This document shows positions 43,080 through 51,708 of a stretch of 64,000 nucleotides of DNA, in pieces; positions within the stretch are counted from its first letter, which is position 1, and every line of letters begins with the position of its first letter. Source of the DNA: CAYLLD01 sp964425135 (GTDB lineage: Bacteria; Pseudomonadota; Alphaproteobacteria; Rhodobacterales; Rhodobacteraceae); NCBI GenBank assembly GCA_964425135.1, contig CAYRKW010000005.1, forward strand, positions 1 through 64,000. The letters are read 5' to 3'. Below the pieces are notes generated by a model, which saw nothing but the letters and a program-made list of their open reading frames with translations, ran no database searches and was not told the DNA's origin. Both the position numbers and the translations under genes were made by a program.

Positions 43080-44084
43080 GTGAGCAGACCTACGCTTGGA
43101 AGCGTTGCCAAGGAAGCGGGCGTCTCTATCCCGACGGTCTCTCAGGTGTTGCGCGGGACAGGGCGTATTTCCGAGCAGACCCGCGGCAAAGTCCTCAGGG
43201 CGGCAAAGAAGCTGCATTATGTGCCAGACTCGCGTGCGGCCTCGATCCGCTCGGGGGAAAACCGCGAGATTGGCTTTGTGATTAACCAGTTGCTCAACCC
43301 CTTCAATGCCGAGGTGGTGAGCGGTGTCGTGGAGCTGTTGGAGGCGGAGGAATATCTGGTCTCTATTCTGGACACACGTGATAATGCACAGCGGCAGGGT
43401 CGCCAGCTTGAGGCGTTTATTCGCAATGGGCGCGGCGGTCTGATGTGGGTTCCAGCGCTCGATACACCCGATGAGACCTTCGCCTTGTTACGTGCCCATC
43501 GCACCCCGACCGTGACGTTCTTGCGGCCTGCGGGCAGCGATTTCGATCATGTCGGTATTCGCGATGCGCAAGCGACGGAAACGGCGACCAAGTATCTGAT
43601 CGATTTGGGGCACCGGCGCATCGCCTATGTGGGCGGGACGGATATGACATTCGTGCGGGCGCAACGCGTTGCAGGCTATCGGGCAGCGCTTGCAGCGCGT
43701 GGGCTTGAGAGCGAGATCGTCTGGCCGTCCGAAGACAATAAACCTGCGGGGATGAAGGCGCTCAATACACTTTTGGAGGCGCACCCGGATGTGACAGCGA
43801 TCGTTTGCAACGGGGATATGGTGGCGCTGGGCGGTTGTCTTGCGCTGCTGCGGGCTGGCTTGCGTCCGGGCCATGATGTGTCTGTGGTGGGATTCGACGA
43901 TATCTCGGAGGCGGCAGTTGCAACGCCTTCGCTTTCCACCATGGCGGTTTCGCCGCGACGGCTGGGGCGGAAGCTGGCGCGGGTGTTGTTGGAGCGTATT
44001 CGCGATCCGGATATGCCGGTGACCGTGTCGGAAGTATCTGCCGAATTGGTGGTGCGCGAGACGACGGGTGCGCCGGTTGTGTGA
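43080..44084 (+). CDS. LacI-family transcriptional regulator of the sugar ABC operon
   Basis: A 334-residue regulator with a GTG start. The HTH (PTLGSVAKEAGVSIPTVSQVLRGTGRISEQTRGKVLRAAKKLHYVPDSRAASI, residues about 4-57) includes the hinge helix. The sugar-binding core has IGFVINQLLNPFNAEVVSGV, HRRIAYVGGTDMTFVRAQRVAGYRAAL, AIVCNGDMVALGGCLALLRAGLRPGHDVSVVGFDDISEA and a final LARVLLERI. It is divergent from the ABC importer operon and very probably represses it and itself through the two operators between them, until the transported sugar or a product binds. Confidence 0.93.
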   Translation: MSRPTLGSVAKEAGVSIPTVSQVLRGTGRISEQTRGKVLRAAKKLHYVPDSRAASIRSGENREIGFVINQLLNPFNAEVVSGVVELLEAEEYLVSILDTRDNAQRQGRQLEAFIRNGRGGLMWVPALDTPDETFALLRAHRTPTVTFLRPAGSDFDHVGIRDAQATETATKYLIDLGHRRIAYVGGTDMTFVRAQRVAGYRAALAARGLESEIVWPSEDNKPAGMKALNTLLEAHPDVTAIVCNGDMVALGGCLALLRAGLRPGHDVSVVGFDDISEAAVATPSLSTMAVSPRRLGRKLARVLLERIRDPDMPVTVSEVSAELVVRETTGAPVV

Positions 44085-44226
44085 TCGGGTTACGCGGATC
44101 ATCGGTGATATCTGTGCAAGCTTAGAGCGCCGTCCAACAAATCTGACCCATTCTGCTCGTCCGGGCTGGGGACGAGAACCGCCCTCATCGCTAAAAGTCA
44201 TCCATCGCGGATTAACACCCCATCAG

Positions 44227-44955
44227 CTACAAAACCCGCGCCAGAAACTCTTTGGTGCGGGTCTCTTTAGGCGCGGTGAGGATTTGCTCTGGCGTGCCTT
44301 CTTCGAGGATCGCGCCTTTTTCCAAAAAGCAAATCTTATCGGCGGCCTCGCGGGCGAATTGCATCTCGTGGGTGGCGAGGATCATGGTCATACCTTGGGA
44401 TTTGAGCGTGCGCAGGACGTCGAGCACCTCGCCGACAAGCTCTGGATCAAGGGCGGAGGTGATCTCGTCAAAGAGCATCAACTCAGGCTCCATCGCCAAT
44501 GCGCGCACAATCGCGACGCGTTGCTGCTGACCGCCTGAGAGTTGATCAGGGTAATGACCCATCCGGTCAGCCAGCCCGAAGGCGTCAAAAAGCGCGGTGA
44601 TCTGCGGTTTGAGCTGCGCGCGCGGGATGCCTTTGATGCGGTGCGGCGCGAGCATGACATTGGCCTCGGCGGTCATATGCGGGAAGAGGTTGAAGCTCTG
44701 AAACACCAGCCCAATGCGCTGGCGGATCGGCTGCGGGTCAAGCTCCGGGTCCGCAATCTCGCGACCGTCGAGATATATTTCGCCCTCATCAAGCGGCTCC
44801 AAGAGGTTAATTGTGCGCAGGAGCGTCGATTTGCCGGAGCCCGATGCGCCGATGAGGCAGATCATCTGACCCTCTTCAACCTGCAAATCGATGCCGCGCA
44901 AGACAGGTGTCCCGGCGAAGGCTTTGTGCAGGTTTTTGAGGATCAGTTTGGTCAT
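44227..44955 (-). CDS. Polar amino-acid ABC transporter ATP-binding protein (GlnQ type)
   Basis: A 242-residue ATPase: Walker [27 protein letters not shown]-loop [13 protein letters not shown], signature [16 protein letters not shown], Walker [22 protein letters not shown], switch [15 protein letters not shown]. The short length without extra domain is typical of the PAAT family. It overlaps the permease gene by one base. The 142 bp between its stop and the LacI gene carry a TTAGAGCGCCGTCC motif (44122-44135), otherwise nothing. Confidence 0.95.
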   Translation of the reverse strand: MTKLILKNLHKAFAGTPVLRGIDLQVEEGQMICLIGASGSGKSTLLRTINLLEPLDEGEIYLDGREIADPELDPQPIRQRIGLVFQSFNLFPHMTAEANVMLAPHRIKGIPRAQLKPQITALFDAFGLADRMGHYPDQLSGGQQQRVAIVRALAMEPELMLFDEITSALDPELVGEVLDVLRTLKSQGMTMILATHEMQFAREAADKICFLEKGAILEEGTPEQILTAPKETRTKEFLARVL

Positions 44956-45797
44956 CAGGAGCGTTGCCGGTTCTGGCGGGCGATCAGGTAATCGGCGTAG
45001 CGGGTGGCCGGCATTGTGATGGCGAGGAAGATGACAGCGGCTACCACGTAGGGTGTGAAATTGGCGAGCAGGGATTTGAACACGCCCGCCTGGCGGAAAA
45101 TCTCAACAGGGCCGATAAAGCTGAGCAAGGCGACGTCTTTTTGTAGGGCGATCAGCATGTTCATATTGGCAGGTACGACACGGCGGACGGCTTGGGGCAG
45201 GACGATGTAGCGCATGACATCCGCGTTCGACAGGCCCAGCGACAGACCAGCCGAGCGCTGGCTTTGGTGGATAGATTCGATGCCGGAGCGGAAAATTTCG
45301 GCGACATAGGCCGAATAGGTCAGGATAAGCGCGAGCGAGCCCCAGATATAGGGCGAATTCCACGGGCGCGGCAGGCCAAGGCCGGGGATGCCAAAGCCGA
45401 TCAGATAGACGACGAGGATCACCGGCACGCCGCGAAAGATATCGGTGTAAATCGCCCCGAAAAGGCGCAGCGGGTAGAGGGCCGGGTTACGCACATCGCG
45501 GCAGATGGCGATGACCATGCCCCAGACCGCGATGAGCGGGGCGCACCATAAGAAGATGGCGACGTCGAGCAGGAAAGCTTCGAGCAGTTTGGGGTAGGTT
45601 TTGGCGGCGACCTCCCAGTTGAAGAAACTGGCTTTGACCCGCTCCCATCCTGGAGCCATGGGCACAAGGACGATGATGGCGATGAGAACGGCGAGGGTGG
45701 AGCCGCCTGCGCGCAGGAGCGCACGCCGTTTGAGACGGCGCTCATAGGCCTGGCGGCGGGTCAGTCCCGCAGCCGGATCAGTGCGTTGAGTTGTCAC
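44955..45797 (-). CDS. Polar amino-acid ABC transporter permease (HisM/GlnP type)
   Basis: A 280-residue inner-membrane protein with a charged, arginine-rich N-terminus ([20 protein letters not shown]) and the PAAT pattern [98 protein letters not shown]. Only one permease gene is present, so the channel is probably a homodimer. It directly abuts the binding-protein gene. Confidence 0.94.
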   Translation of the reverse strand: MTTQRTDPAAGLTRRQAYERRLKRRALLRAGGSTLAVLIAIIVLVPMAPGWERVKASFFNWEVAAKTYPKLLEAFLLDVAIFLWCAPLIAVWGMVIAICRDVRNPALYPLRLFGAIYTDIFRGVPVILVVYLIGFGIPGLGLPRPWNSPYIWGSLALILTYSAYVAEIFRSGIESIHQSQRSAGLSLGLSNADVMRYIVLPQAVRRVVPANMNMLIALQKDVALLSFIGPVEIFRQAGVFKSLLANFTPYVVAAVIFLAITMPATRYADYLIARQNRQRS

Positions 45798-46619
45798 CTA
45801 CTTTATGACGGGAACGCCTGTGGTCTCGCTGAGCCATTTGGCCTCAATCGCTGCCAGCGTGCCATCGGCGCGCAGAGCTTCGATGGCCTCATCAACGCAG
45901 GCTTTGAGCGGGCTGCCTTCTTCCATCAGCATACCAAACTGATCGGGATTTTCGGACCGGTCGGCGGGGAACTGGCCCAGAAGTACGCCATCTTCCAGAA
46001 CAACTGCCGAGAGGTACAGCGCGGTTGGCAGATCAAACATGGCCGCATCGATCTGGTTGGCTTTCATCGCCTCAACCACATCGGTGTTGTCGTTGTAAAG
46101 AAGCGGATCAGACGACGGGCCGATCAGGTTTTGCAGCATCGGCACAGCGGTGGTGTTGGCATCCGCGCCCCATTTTAGCTCTTTGAGCGTAGCAAGGCTG
46201 GCGTCTGCGCCATTATCGACGACCGTTTGGCGCGTGAGGACGGCCATGGCAGAGGAATAGTAAGGGGCGGAGAAATCCACGACCTTGTCACGATCCTCGG
46301 TGATCGAGAACTGCTGGAGGTTCATGTCGAAGTTCTTGGCGCCCGGCTGGATGGATTCGTCAAACCCTGCGCGCACCCAAGTGACCGCATCGCCCTCAAA
46401 GCCCATTTCGGCGGCAACTGCCATGGCAACCGCAGCTTCAAACCCCTGACCGCTTTGGGGCGCGTCATCCAAGACCCATGGGAAATAGGCCGGATTGCCG
46501 GTCGCGAGCGTGAGAGTTCCATCCGTGATGGTCTTGCCTGCCGCGCAATGTCCGCCCGCGTAGGATGCGGTGGCGAAGGCTGCGAGTGCGGATGTCATGA
46601 TGAGTGTGCGCTTGAGCAT
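45798..46619 (-). CDS. Polar amino-acid ABC transporter binding protein
   Basis: A 273-residue family 3 solute-binding protein. The signal peptide MLKRTLIMTSALAAFATASYA precedes GGHCAAGKTITDGTLTLATG. The core shows YFPWVLDDAPQSGQGFEAAVAMAVAAEMGF, FDMNLQQFSITEDRDKVVDFSAPYYSSAMAVL (the family hallmark), and AMFDLPTALYLSAVVLEDGVLLGQF. The ligand is an amino acid or related small compound. It is first in a three-gene operon. Confidence 0.92.
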   Translation of the reverse strand: MLKRTLIMTSALAAFATASYAGGHCAAGKTITDGTLTLATGNPAYFPWVLDDAPQSGQGFEAAVAMAVAAEMGFEGDAVTWVRAGFDESIQPGAKNFDMNLQQFSITEDRDKVVDFSAPYYSSAMAVLTRQTVVDNGADASLATLKELKWGADANTTAVPMLQNLIGPSSDPLLYNDNTDVVEAMKANQIDAAMFDLPTALYLSAVVLEDGVLLGQFPADRSENPDQFGMLMEEGSPLKACVDEAIEALRADGTLAAIEAKWLSETTGVPVIK

Positions 46620-46727
46620 GAGAGCTCTCCCTTGTTCTGCGTTCCTTTGTTGCGCCCATAAGAGCGTGGATGGGAGGAGGGGACAAGGGGATTATGCGGC
46701 GGGATTGATGGGGTGATGGATTAGCCT

Positions 46728-46773
46728 GTCCCGGACTTGATCCGGGACCTCTTGCGACCGGTGAGGAGGTCCC
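46728..46773. repeat. GTCCCGGACTTGATCCGGGAC palindromic element
   Basis: GTCCCGGA-CTTGA-TCCGGGAC (46728-46748) is a palindrome seen dispersed in many alphaproteobacteria. Its end also pairs outward: GGGACCTC (46744-46751) with GAGGTCCC (46766-46773). It lies in the 365-bp gap between rplY and the amino-acid importer, together with the repeat at 46843; no gene is visible in that gap. Confidence 0.55.
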
Positions 46774-46842
46774 AGATCGGGTCCAGTGTATGGTTTTGGG
46801 TAACCCAAAGGTGAGCCGCTGGCGCGGCTCGCTTCATTTGGG

Positions 46843-46884
46843 ATGCGCTACGCGCGCGGCGGGATATTTTTGAACCAAAGAAGG
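46843..46884. repeat. Dispersed intergenic repeat, copy 2 (GGGATATTTTT...AACCAAAGAAGG)
   Basis: Matches 8972-9014 almost completely and, like that copy, follows a GC hairpin (GAGCCGC-TGGC-GCGGCTC at 46813-46830). Confidence 0.6.
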
Positions 46885-46925
46885 GATTGGTTTTGTCTGG
46901 ATTTTAAGGGGTGCGGCGGGATGAC

Positions 46926-46955
46926 AAAAGGCCGCCCGTGATAGAGCGGCCTTTT
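46926..46955 (-). terminator. Terminator of rplY
   Basis: AAAAGGCCGC (46926-46935) pairs with GCGGCCTTTT (46946-46955), a 10-bp stem whose U-rich arm suits either direction. It lies 30 bp past the rplY stop. Confidence 0.8.
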
Positions 46956-46985
46956 AAAGTTGGAGTTTTGATGGGTGCGAAGGGT

Positions 46986-47657
46986 TTATTCTTCGGTTGC
47001 CTCTTCAGCGTCAGCTTCGGGTGCTGCACCCTCTTCGCCTTCGGTTGCTGCATCATCTTCTTCGCCCTCTTCATCCTCGGCGGATTTGAGGCTGGATGGG
47101 GCGGCGATGTTGGCGATCACGAAGTCGCGGTCGTCGATCATCGGGCGTGCGCCTTCCGGCATTTCGATATCGGAGATATTGATTGTATCGCCGATATCGA
47201 GGCCGGACAGGTCTGCCGTCAGCTCGGTCGGGATGTTGCCTGCGGTCACTTTGAGTTCCACATCATTACGCACGACCATAAGCGTGCCGCCGCGTTTAAG
47301 GCCGGGGCACTCTTCTTCGCCGATGAAATTCACGGGAATGTCGAGGTTGATCCGCGTTTTGCGGGTCAGGCGCAGGAAATCCACATGGGTGGGCAGGTCC
47401 TTGACCACATCGCGTTGAACCGCGCGGCAGATGACCCGGTTTTCCTGTCCGTCCACGCGCATGTTGTAGAGCGTGGACATGAACTTACCGGCCTTCAGGC
47501 GCTTGAACAGCTCGTTATACTTGAGATTGATGGCAATCGGCTCTTCGCCGCCGCCATACACAACGCCGGGGACGAGCCCCTCTCTACGTGCTGCTCTGGC
47601 GGCCCCCTTGCCCGTTCCCTTGCGCAGCTCGGCGTCGATATTTGGAATATCAGCCAT
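46986..47657 (-). CDS. rplY: 50S ribosomal protein L25/general stress protein Ctc
   Basis: A 223-residue protein with the L25 N-terminal domain ([28 protein letters not shown], about 10-38; [18 protein letters not shown]) that binds 5S rRNA, and the beta-rich C-terminal TL5/CTC domain ([46 protein letters not shown]). It ends in a strongly acidic tail rich in Glu and Ala, usual in this group. The ATG at 47657 is chosen over the longer frame. It is a single gene with its own terminator; pth, its common neighbour, is not in the window. Confidence 0.95.
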   Translation of the reverse strand: MADIPNIDAELRKGTGKGAARAARREGLVPGVVYGGGEEPIAINLKYNELFKRLKAGKFMSTLYNMRVDGQENRVICRAVQRDVVKDLPTHVDFLRLTRKTRINLDIPVNFIGEEECPGLKRGGTLMVVRNDVELKVTAGNIPTELTADLSGLDIGDTINISDIEMPEGARPMIDDRDFVIANIAAPSSLKSAEDEEGEEDDAATEGEEGAAPEADAEEATEE

Positions 47658-47885
47658 AGTCTTTTCCTTTGGTTTCATCTGAAGGCGCGGTAATCCTCCA
47701 GGGGTGTAAGTACCGCTATGCACAGGCACAGGGCCTGAACAGCGCGCGTTTATGCGATTCCGCTCTTTGAGGGAAGAGGAAATCTTATGTGAATTGTGCG
47801 CGTGTTCACGTGCATCGATAAAACCGATTTCCAGACCTCACAAATGCTGGCAAGAATACGGGGTTTGGCAAGGATAGTTGCGAAA

Positions 47886-48863
47886 ATGGATGACACACCG
47901 CTCAAGGGTTGGAATTATACGCCGGAGGTCCCGCTTCAGGTCTCACCCTTTTTTCGCTGGCCCTTGCGCCCGTTGGAGATGCTGGCCTGGGTCTGGAACG
48001 CGTGGTTTCTGATCTCGGAGCGGATGATCATTATCGGGATCGCGCTCGTCTCTTTCTACTGGTTTCAGCCGGCTTTGGAGGAGACAAAGACGCTCGCTTT
48101 GGGATGGATTGCGCAAATGTATCTGCGCAATCTCTTTTTGATGACTTTGGTGGCGGGCGGGCTGCATCTTTATTTCTATGCGTTCACCAAACAGGGCAAA
48201 GAGCTGCGCTACGATCCGCGCCCATTGATGAAGAACGGGCGGCAGTTCACGCTGGGTGGGCAGATCAGGGACAATATGTTCTGGACGCTGGCGAGCGGCG
48301 TCACAATCTGGACCGCGTATGAAGTTCTGATGTTCTGGGCGATGGCGAACGGTTACGCACCGATGCTGACATTTGCAGCGCATCCGGTGTGGTTTATCGC
48401 GCTCTTTTTAATGATCCCTATTTGGGAGAGTTTCTATTTCTACTGGATACACCGGTTTTTGCACATTCCGTTTTTCTACAAACATGTTCATGCGCTGCAT
48501 CACCGGAATGTCAATGTCGGTCCCTGGTCCGGGCTGTCGATGCATCCGGTGGAGCATGTGATTTTCCTCGGCTCGGTGCTGATCCATTGGATTGTTGCCG
48601 CGCATCCGATCCATATCCTCTATCATTTGCAGTATTACACGCTGACGGCGGCCACGAGCCACACGGGGTTTGAGGGCCTGCTGATCAAGGACAAGAACCG
48701 CTTGGCGCTTGGCACGTTTCATCATCAGATGCATCACCGCTACTTCGAGTGCAATTACGGCTCGCTCGAAATCCCGTGGGACAAGTTTTTCGGATCGTTT
48801 CATGATGGGACGGCTGCGGCGAATGCGCGGATGAGCGAGCGGCGCAAGAAGATGATGGGGTGA
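47886..48863 (+). CDS. Sterol desaturase/fatty acid hydroxylase-family membrane protein
   Basis: A 325-residue integral membrane di-iron protein. Histidine boxes are HRFLHIPFFYKHVHALHHRN, GLSMHPVEHVIF, and TFHHQMHHRYFECNYG, as in the FA_hydroxylase family. Several hydrophobic segments lie in the first 200 residues. It hydroxylates or desaturates a lipid; the substrate is unknown (ornithine lipids, carotenoids and hopanoids are among those seen for relatives). The ATG at 47886 is preferred to the frame start at 47796 because the preceding residues look non-coding. A truncated gene fragment begins four bases after its stop. Confidence 0.85.
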   Translation: MDDTPLKGWNYTPEVPLQVSPFFRWPLRPLEMLAWVWNAWFLISERMIIIGIALVSFYWFQPALEETKTLALGWIAQMYLRNLFLMTLVAGGLHLYFYAFTKQGKELRYDPRPLMKNGRQFTLGGQIRDNMFWTLASGVTIWTAYEVLMFWAMANGYAPMLTFAAHPVWFIALFLMIPIWESFYFYWIHRFLHIPFFYKHVHALHHRNVNVGPWSGLSMHPVEHVIFLGSVLIHWIVAAHPIHILYHLQYYTLTAATSHTGFEGLLIKDKNRLALGTFHHQMHHRYFECNYGSLEIPWDKFFGSFHDGTAAANARMSERRKKMMG

Positions 48864-48867
48864 GGTG

Positions 48868-49002
48868 ATGGCGGCGCTGACGGTTAAGGATCGGATTGAG
48901 GCGAAGGGCGAGCGGCAGCTTGCGTATGTGCAGGTTGCGCGCGCGGACGAGGCGATTGCGGTCTCTGATGCTGGCACGGGCATGTTAGGCACGGCGCTCT
49001 AA
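48868..49002 (+). pseudogene. 5' fragment of a PanB-like (ketopantoate hydroxymethyltransferase) gene
   Basis: A 44-codon frame starts right after the desaturase stop (TGA-GGTG-ATG, with GGGG and GAGG upstream). Its residues ALTVKDRIEAKGERQLAYVQ, then ADEAIAVSDAGTGML, resemble the N-terminus of PanB-family proteins (TVxDIxxxKG followed by a strand and DEAxAAExAG). The stop lies inside the motif ACGGCGCTCTAAAAG, whose reverse complement recurs at 29093-29107, and nothing of the remaining barrel is seen downstream. I read it as a decayed remnant cut at a short repeat. It could instead be an intact small protein. Confidence 0.4.
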
Positions 49003-49155
49003 AAGCCGAGAGCTGGTCGCTCGCAAGTTACGAAAGCCCCCCTGATGGGACGCAAGTTATCGTTATGCGTTGGCGGGCTTACGTGTCAAAACACGTCACA
49101 TTACAGACGCGTCAAATTGTAAGGGATCGCGAGAAAGCCCACCCCTCAAATGACA

Positions 49156-49177
49156 AACGCCCCATCAAAGGGGCGTT
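49156..49177 (-). terminator. Terminator of rpsT
   Basis: AACGCCCC-ATCAAA-GGGGCGTT, an 8-bp stem 36 bp past the rpsT stop. The bases 49003-49155 show no gene. Confidence 0.65.
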
Positions 49178-49212
49178 CAAAACAGCAACTTCATCAAAGA
49201 TGAGATGTCGGC

Positions 49213-49476
49213 TTAGGCCATCCGCTTCACAGCAGCAGCAAGACGGGAAATTTTCCGGCTTGCCGTCTTCTTGTGCAGGATGCCTTTGGTCGCGCCGCGC
49301 ATAATCTCGGGCTGAGCGGCCTGCAATGCAGCGGCGGCGGCTTTCTGGTCACCACCGGCAACAGCTTCGTCCACCTTGCGAATAAAGGTGCGGATGCGCG
49401 ATTTGCGCGCTTTGTTGACTTCTGTGCGGCGCTCGGTCTGGCGTGCGCGCTTTTTGGATCCAGGCGAATTAGCCAT
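49213..49476 (-). CDS. rpsT: 30S ribosomal protein S20
   Basis: An 87-residue, lysine/arginine-rich, all-helical protein: [20 protein letters not shown] and [20 protein letters not shown], then [27 protein letters not shown]. Length and the [13 protein letters not shown] segment are exactly those of S20, a primary binder of 16S rRNA. It has its own terminator. Confidence 0.97.
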   Translation of the reverse strand: MANSPGSKKRARQTERRTEVNKARKSRIRTFIRKVDEAVAGGDQKAAAAALQAAQPEIMRGATKGILHKKTASRKISRLAAAVKRMA

Positions 49477-49569
49477 GTCTAAAAAATTCCGATTCTGTCA
49501 TTCGTTTCGTCGCAGATGCGCGGATGTATAACCGAACGGTCAAGCTGTCAATTGGCGGTCTGAGAAAAA

Positions 49570-50721
49570 TCAAACGGCCCAAAGAGTGCGCTCCAGCAGC
49601 CACCACATGCCGATTGCTCCGACCATCAGCGATCCTGGAATGGTGATCGCCCGCCGATACCACCGTTTCCTGCCAAAGGCGACGCCGACAAGGGCAAAGC
49701 ATATGGCGATTACCGTGAGTTGTCCCAGCTCAACGCCGACGTTGAACCCGATAAGGGCAGCAGCAAACTGACCCGGCGGCATGCCAAACTCGGAGAGCAC
49801 GCCCGCAAAACCCAGTCCGTGCAAGAGGCCGAAGCCAAAGACGACATAAGGGCGCCAGCGGGTCATGGTGGGGCTGAGGATGTTCTCAATCGCGATATAG
49901 ACAATCGAGGCGGCGATGATCGGCTCGACAATGCTGCCGGGGAGGTTGAGGACGCCGAGCATTCCGAGCGCGAGCGTCACCGAATGGGCCAGCGTAAAGG
50001 CGGTGACCTGCCACAAGAGCGGTTTGAGCTGAGTTGAGAGGAGAAACAGGCCGACAACAAACAGGATGTGATCGAGGCCGAGCGGGATAATATGCTCAAA
50101 ACCGATGCTGATATAATCCATCAGGACGGCCCAGAACCCGACGTTTGTCGGACCCGAAATCGCTATCGGGTCGGACAGCGCGCCATTGTCCAAAAGCGCC
50201 GCATATCCGTCTTCGCCCAGGCTTGCCGTGCGGACGATCAATTGGCCCAATGCTGCGCCCCAGCCGATTTGCACCGTTTGCGTGCCTTCGGGCAGGGCGG
50301 CGGCGATGGAGACGGTCGAATATCGCGCCTCTTTTACGTCGCCCTTGTCAGGGACGGCGAAGCTGGTGATCTCAACCGGCAGTGTTTGCCCGTCCGCATT
50401 CACGCTCAGCGCATTCACAAAACTGTCCGCGCGCACGTTGAACTCGCCGCTGAGCCGTTCTGGCGACATGGCGCGCATCGCATCATAAAGCGTTGATTGC
50501 GGGCTGCTGTTGGTGTCGTCATGCTCGGTGCCGATGCCGGCAAGATAGGCTTCGAGATTCATCTCGATCTCACCGAGCATCACGCCGTTTTCAAAGCGCA
50601 CGTCCATGCGCGCCGCCGAGATTTCATGCGCCTTGGCATTCGTGGCGCAAACTGCCATCAAGGAGCCAATCAGTATCAATTGCGCTGCGATATGGCGCAG
50701 ATGTCTTGTCAGGAACGCCAA
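49570..50721 (-). CDS. HupE/UreJ-family membrane protein
   Basis: A 383-residue protein with a TTG start. A signal peptide (FLTRHLRHIAAQLILIGSLMAVCATNAKA) leads to a mature N-terminus HEISAARMDVRF. Residues about 40-190 are an extracytoplasmic beta-rich domain. The last 190 residues hold about six membrane helices with the HupE_2 hallmark GLDHILFVVGLFLLSTQLK followed by VTAFTLAHSVTLALGML and a conserved SIVYIAIEN. HupE/UreJ proteins are linked to nickel uptake, but this large two-domain type is not characterised. Its start codon shares one base with that of the divergent DUF4198 gene. Confidence 0.85.
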   Translation of the reverse strand: MAFLTRHLRHIAAQLILIGSLMAVCATNAKAHEISAARMDVRFENGVMLGEIEMNLEAYLAGIGTEHDDTNSSPQSTLYDAMRAMSPERLSGEFNVRADSFVNALSVNADGQTLPVEITSFAVPDKGDVKEARYSTVSIAAALPEGTQTVQIGWGAALGQLIVRTASLGEDGYAALLDNGALSDPIAISGPTNVGFWAVLMDYISIGFEHIIPLGLDHILFVVGLFLLSTQLKPLLWQVTAFTLAHSVTLALGMLGVLNLPGSIVEPIIAASIVYIAIENILSPTMTRWRPYVVFGFGLLHGLGFAGVLSEFGMPPGQFAAALIGFNVGVELGQLTVIAICFALVGVAFGRKRWYRRAITIPGSLMVGAIGMWWLLERTLWAV

Positions 50722-51536
50722 TGTATCACTTTCTGCTCGTCGTTGTTTTATGCGTCTCTACAGCCTTCGGGGTCAATCGTGCAACCGCCCATGAGCTTTG
50801 GTTGCAAACAACGCAAACCCAGATTGATCCAAGCGATGATATCCAGCTGGATATACGCATTGGCGAGTTTATGCGCGGCTCGACCCAGGCCTATACCGAT
50901 CGCGGTGTGCGGCAGATGGGGTATTTGCACAATGGTGAGGCCAAGCCGCTGACGTCGCGGATCGGGGACCGCCCTGCGATCACGCTGCCGGAGGCTCAGG
51001 ACGGGCTTTATGTGATCGGTCTGGAGACAAACGCGAACCGGATCACCTATCAAAAGTTTGAGAAATTCGAGAATTTCGTGATCAATCACGGGATTGGTGA
51101 CGCTGTTGAGGCGCATCGGGCGCGCGGACTTGCGGAGGAGAATTTCACCGAAGCCTATTTCCGCTTTGCCAAGGCGCTGGTTGATGTGGGGGACGGGGCT
51201 GGCAGCGACGCGCCACTTGGATTTGCGTATGAGTTGGTAGCGCTCGACAATCCTTATACCGATGCGGGTGATACGGTGCGCTTCCAGCTCCTCTATCGCA
51301 GCGCGCCGGTGGCCAATCATCAGGTGGATGCGTTTTTCCGTCCCTTTGAGGCGACAGGCGATGCGGAGCAGGTGAAATACACAACTGATGCGGACGGAAT
51401 TGTCGCCATCCCGCGCAGGCCCGGGCGGATTTTGGTGAATGCGGTGCGAATTGAAGAACCGACGGAGGCGCTTGCGCAGCGGCTCGACGTGGTGTGGGTG
51501 AGCCTTTGGGCCTCTACGTCCTATTGGGTGTATTGA
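50721..51536 (+). CDS. DUF4198-like exported protein
   Basis: A 271-residue protein. A short signal peptide (YHFLLVVVLCVSTAFGVNRATA) precedes the mature start HELWLQTTQTQIDPSDDIQL. The N-terminal AHELW and the two-domain beta-rich body (DTVRFQLLYRSAPVANHQVDAFFRP; YTTDADGIVAIPRRPGRILVNAVRI) are typical of DUF4198, a family of periplasmic proteins associated with transition-metal uptake. The mature N-terminal His-Glu may bind metal, as in the divergent HupE-like protein. It probably acts with that protein at the periplasmic side. Confidence 0.8.
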   Translation: MYHFLLVVVLCVSTAFGVNRATAHELWLQTTQTQIDPSDDIQLDIRIGEFMRGSTQAYTDRGVRQMGYLHNGEAKPLTSRIGDRPAITLPEAQDGLYVIGLETNANRITYQKFEKFENFVINHGIGDAVEAHRARGLAEENFTEAYFRFAKALVDVGDGAGSDAPLGFAYELVALDNPYTDAGDTVRFQLLYRSAPVANHQVDAFFRPFEATGDAEQVKYTTDADGIVAIPRRPGRILVNAVRIEEPTEALAQRLDVVWVSLWASTSYWVY

Positions 51537-51558
51537 GCGGGCCATAAGCGCTGAATGA

Positions 51559-51654
51559 GAGCGGTCCGACCGGGCGGTTAACAGCCGCAAAGCGGCCCGC
51601 CCAAGGGCGGTCGGACCGCTCGAATGCCTCGATTGGTCGCGCTGAAGCGCGACC
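51559..51654. terminator. Double hairpin between convergent DUF4198 and enoyl-CoA hydratase genes
   Basis: GAGCGGTCCGACC (51559-51571) and GGTCGGACCGCTC (51609-51621) are perfect 13-bp inverted arms around an inner GGGCGG/CCGCCC hairpin. GGTCGCGCT-GA-AGCGCGACC (51635-51654) is a second, 9-bp hairpin. A TTGATATTTTTGAGAATA motif of the dispersed family follows at about 51671. They probably terminate both genes. Confidence 0.6.
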
Positions 51655-51708
51655 GATGGAATTCCTGCTGTTGATATTTTTGAGAATATAGCGGCGAGAA
51701 CGCCGACC

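Noticed and set aside
49469..49702. 77-codon minus-strand frame between rpsT and the HupE-like gene
   Set aside because: It overlaps the HupE-like 3' end in another frame, is arginine-rich and lacks a ribosome site.
51559..51654. Double hairpin after the DUF4198 gene as a mobile element
   Set aside because: The inverted arms have no second copy in the window and lie between convergent gene ends, so a terminator function is the simpler reading.
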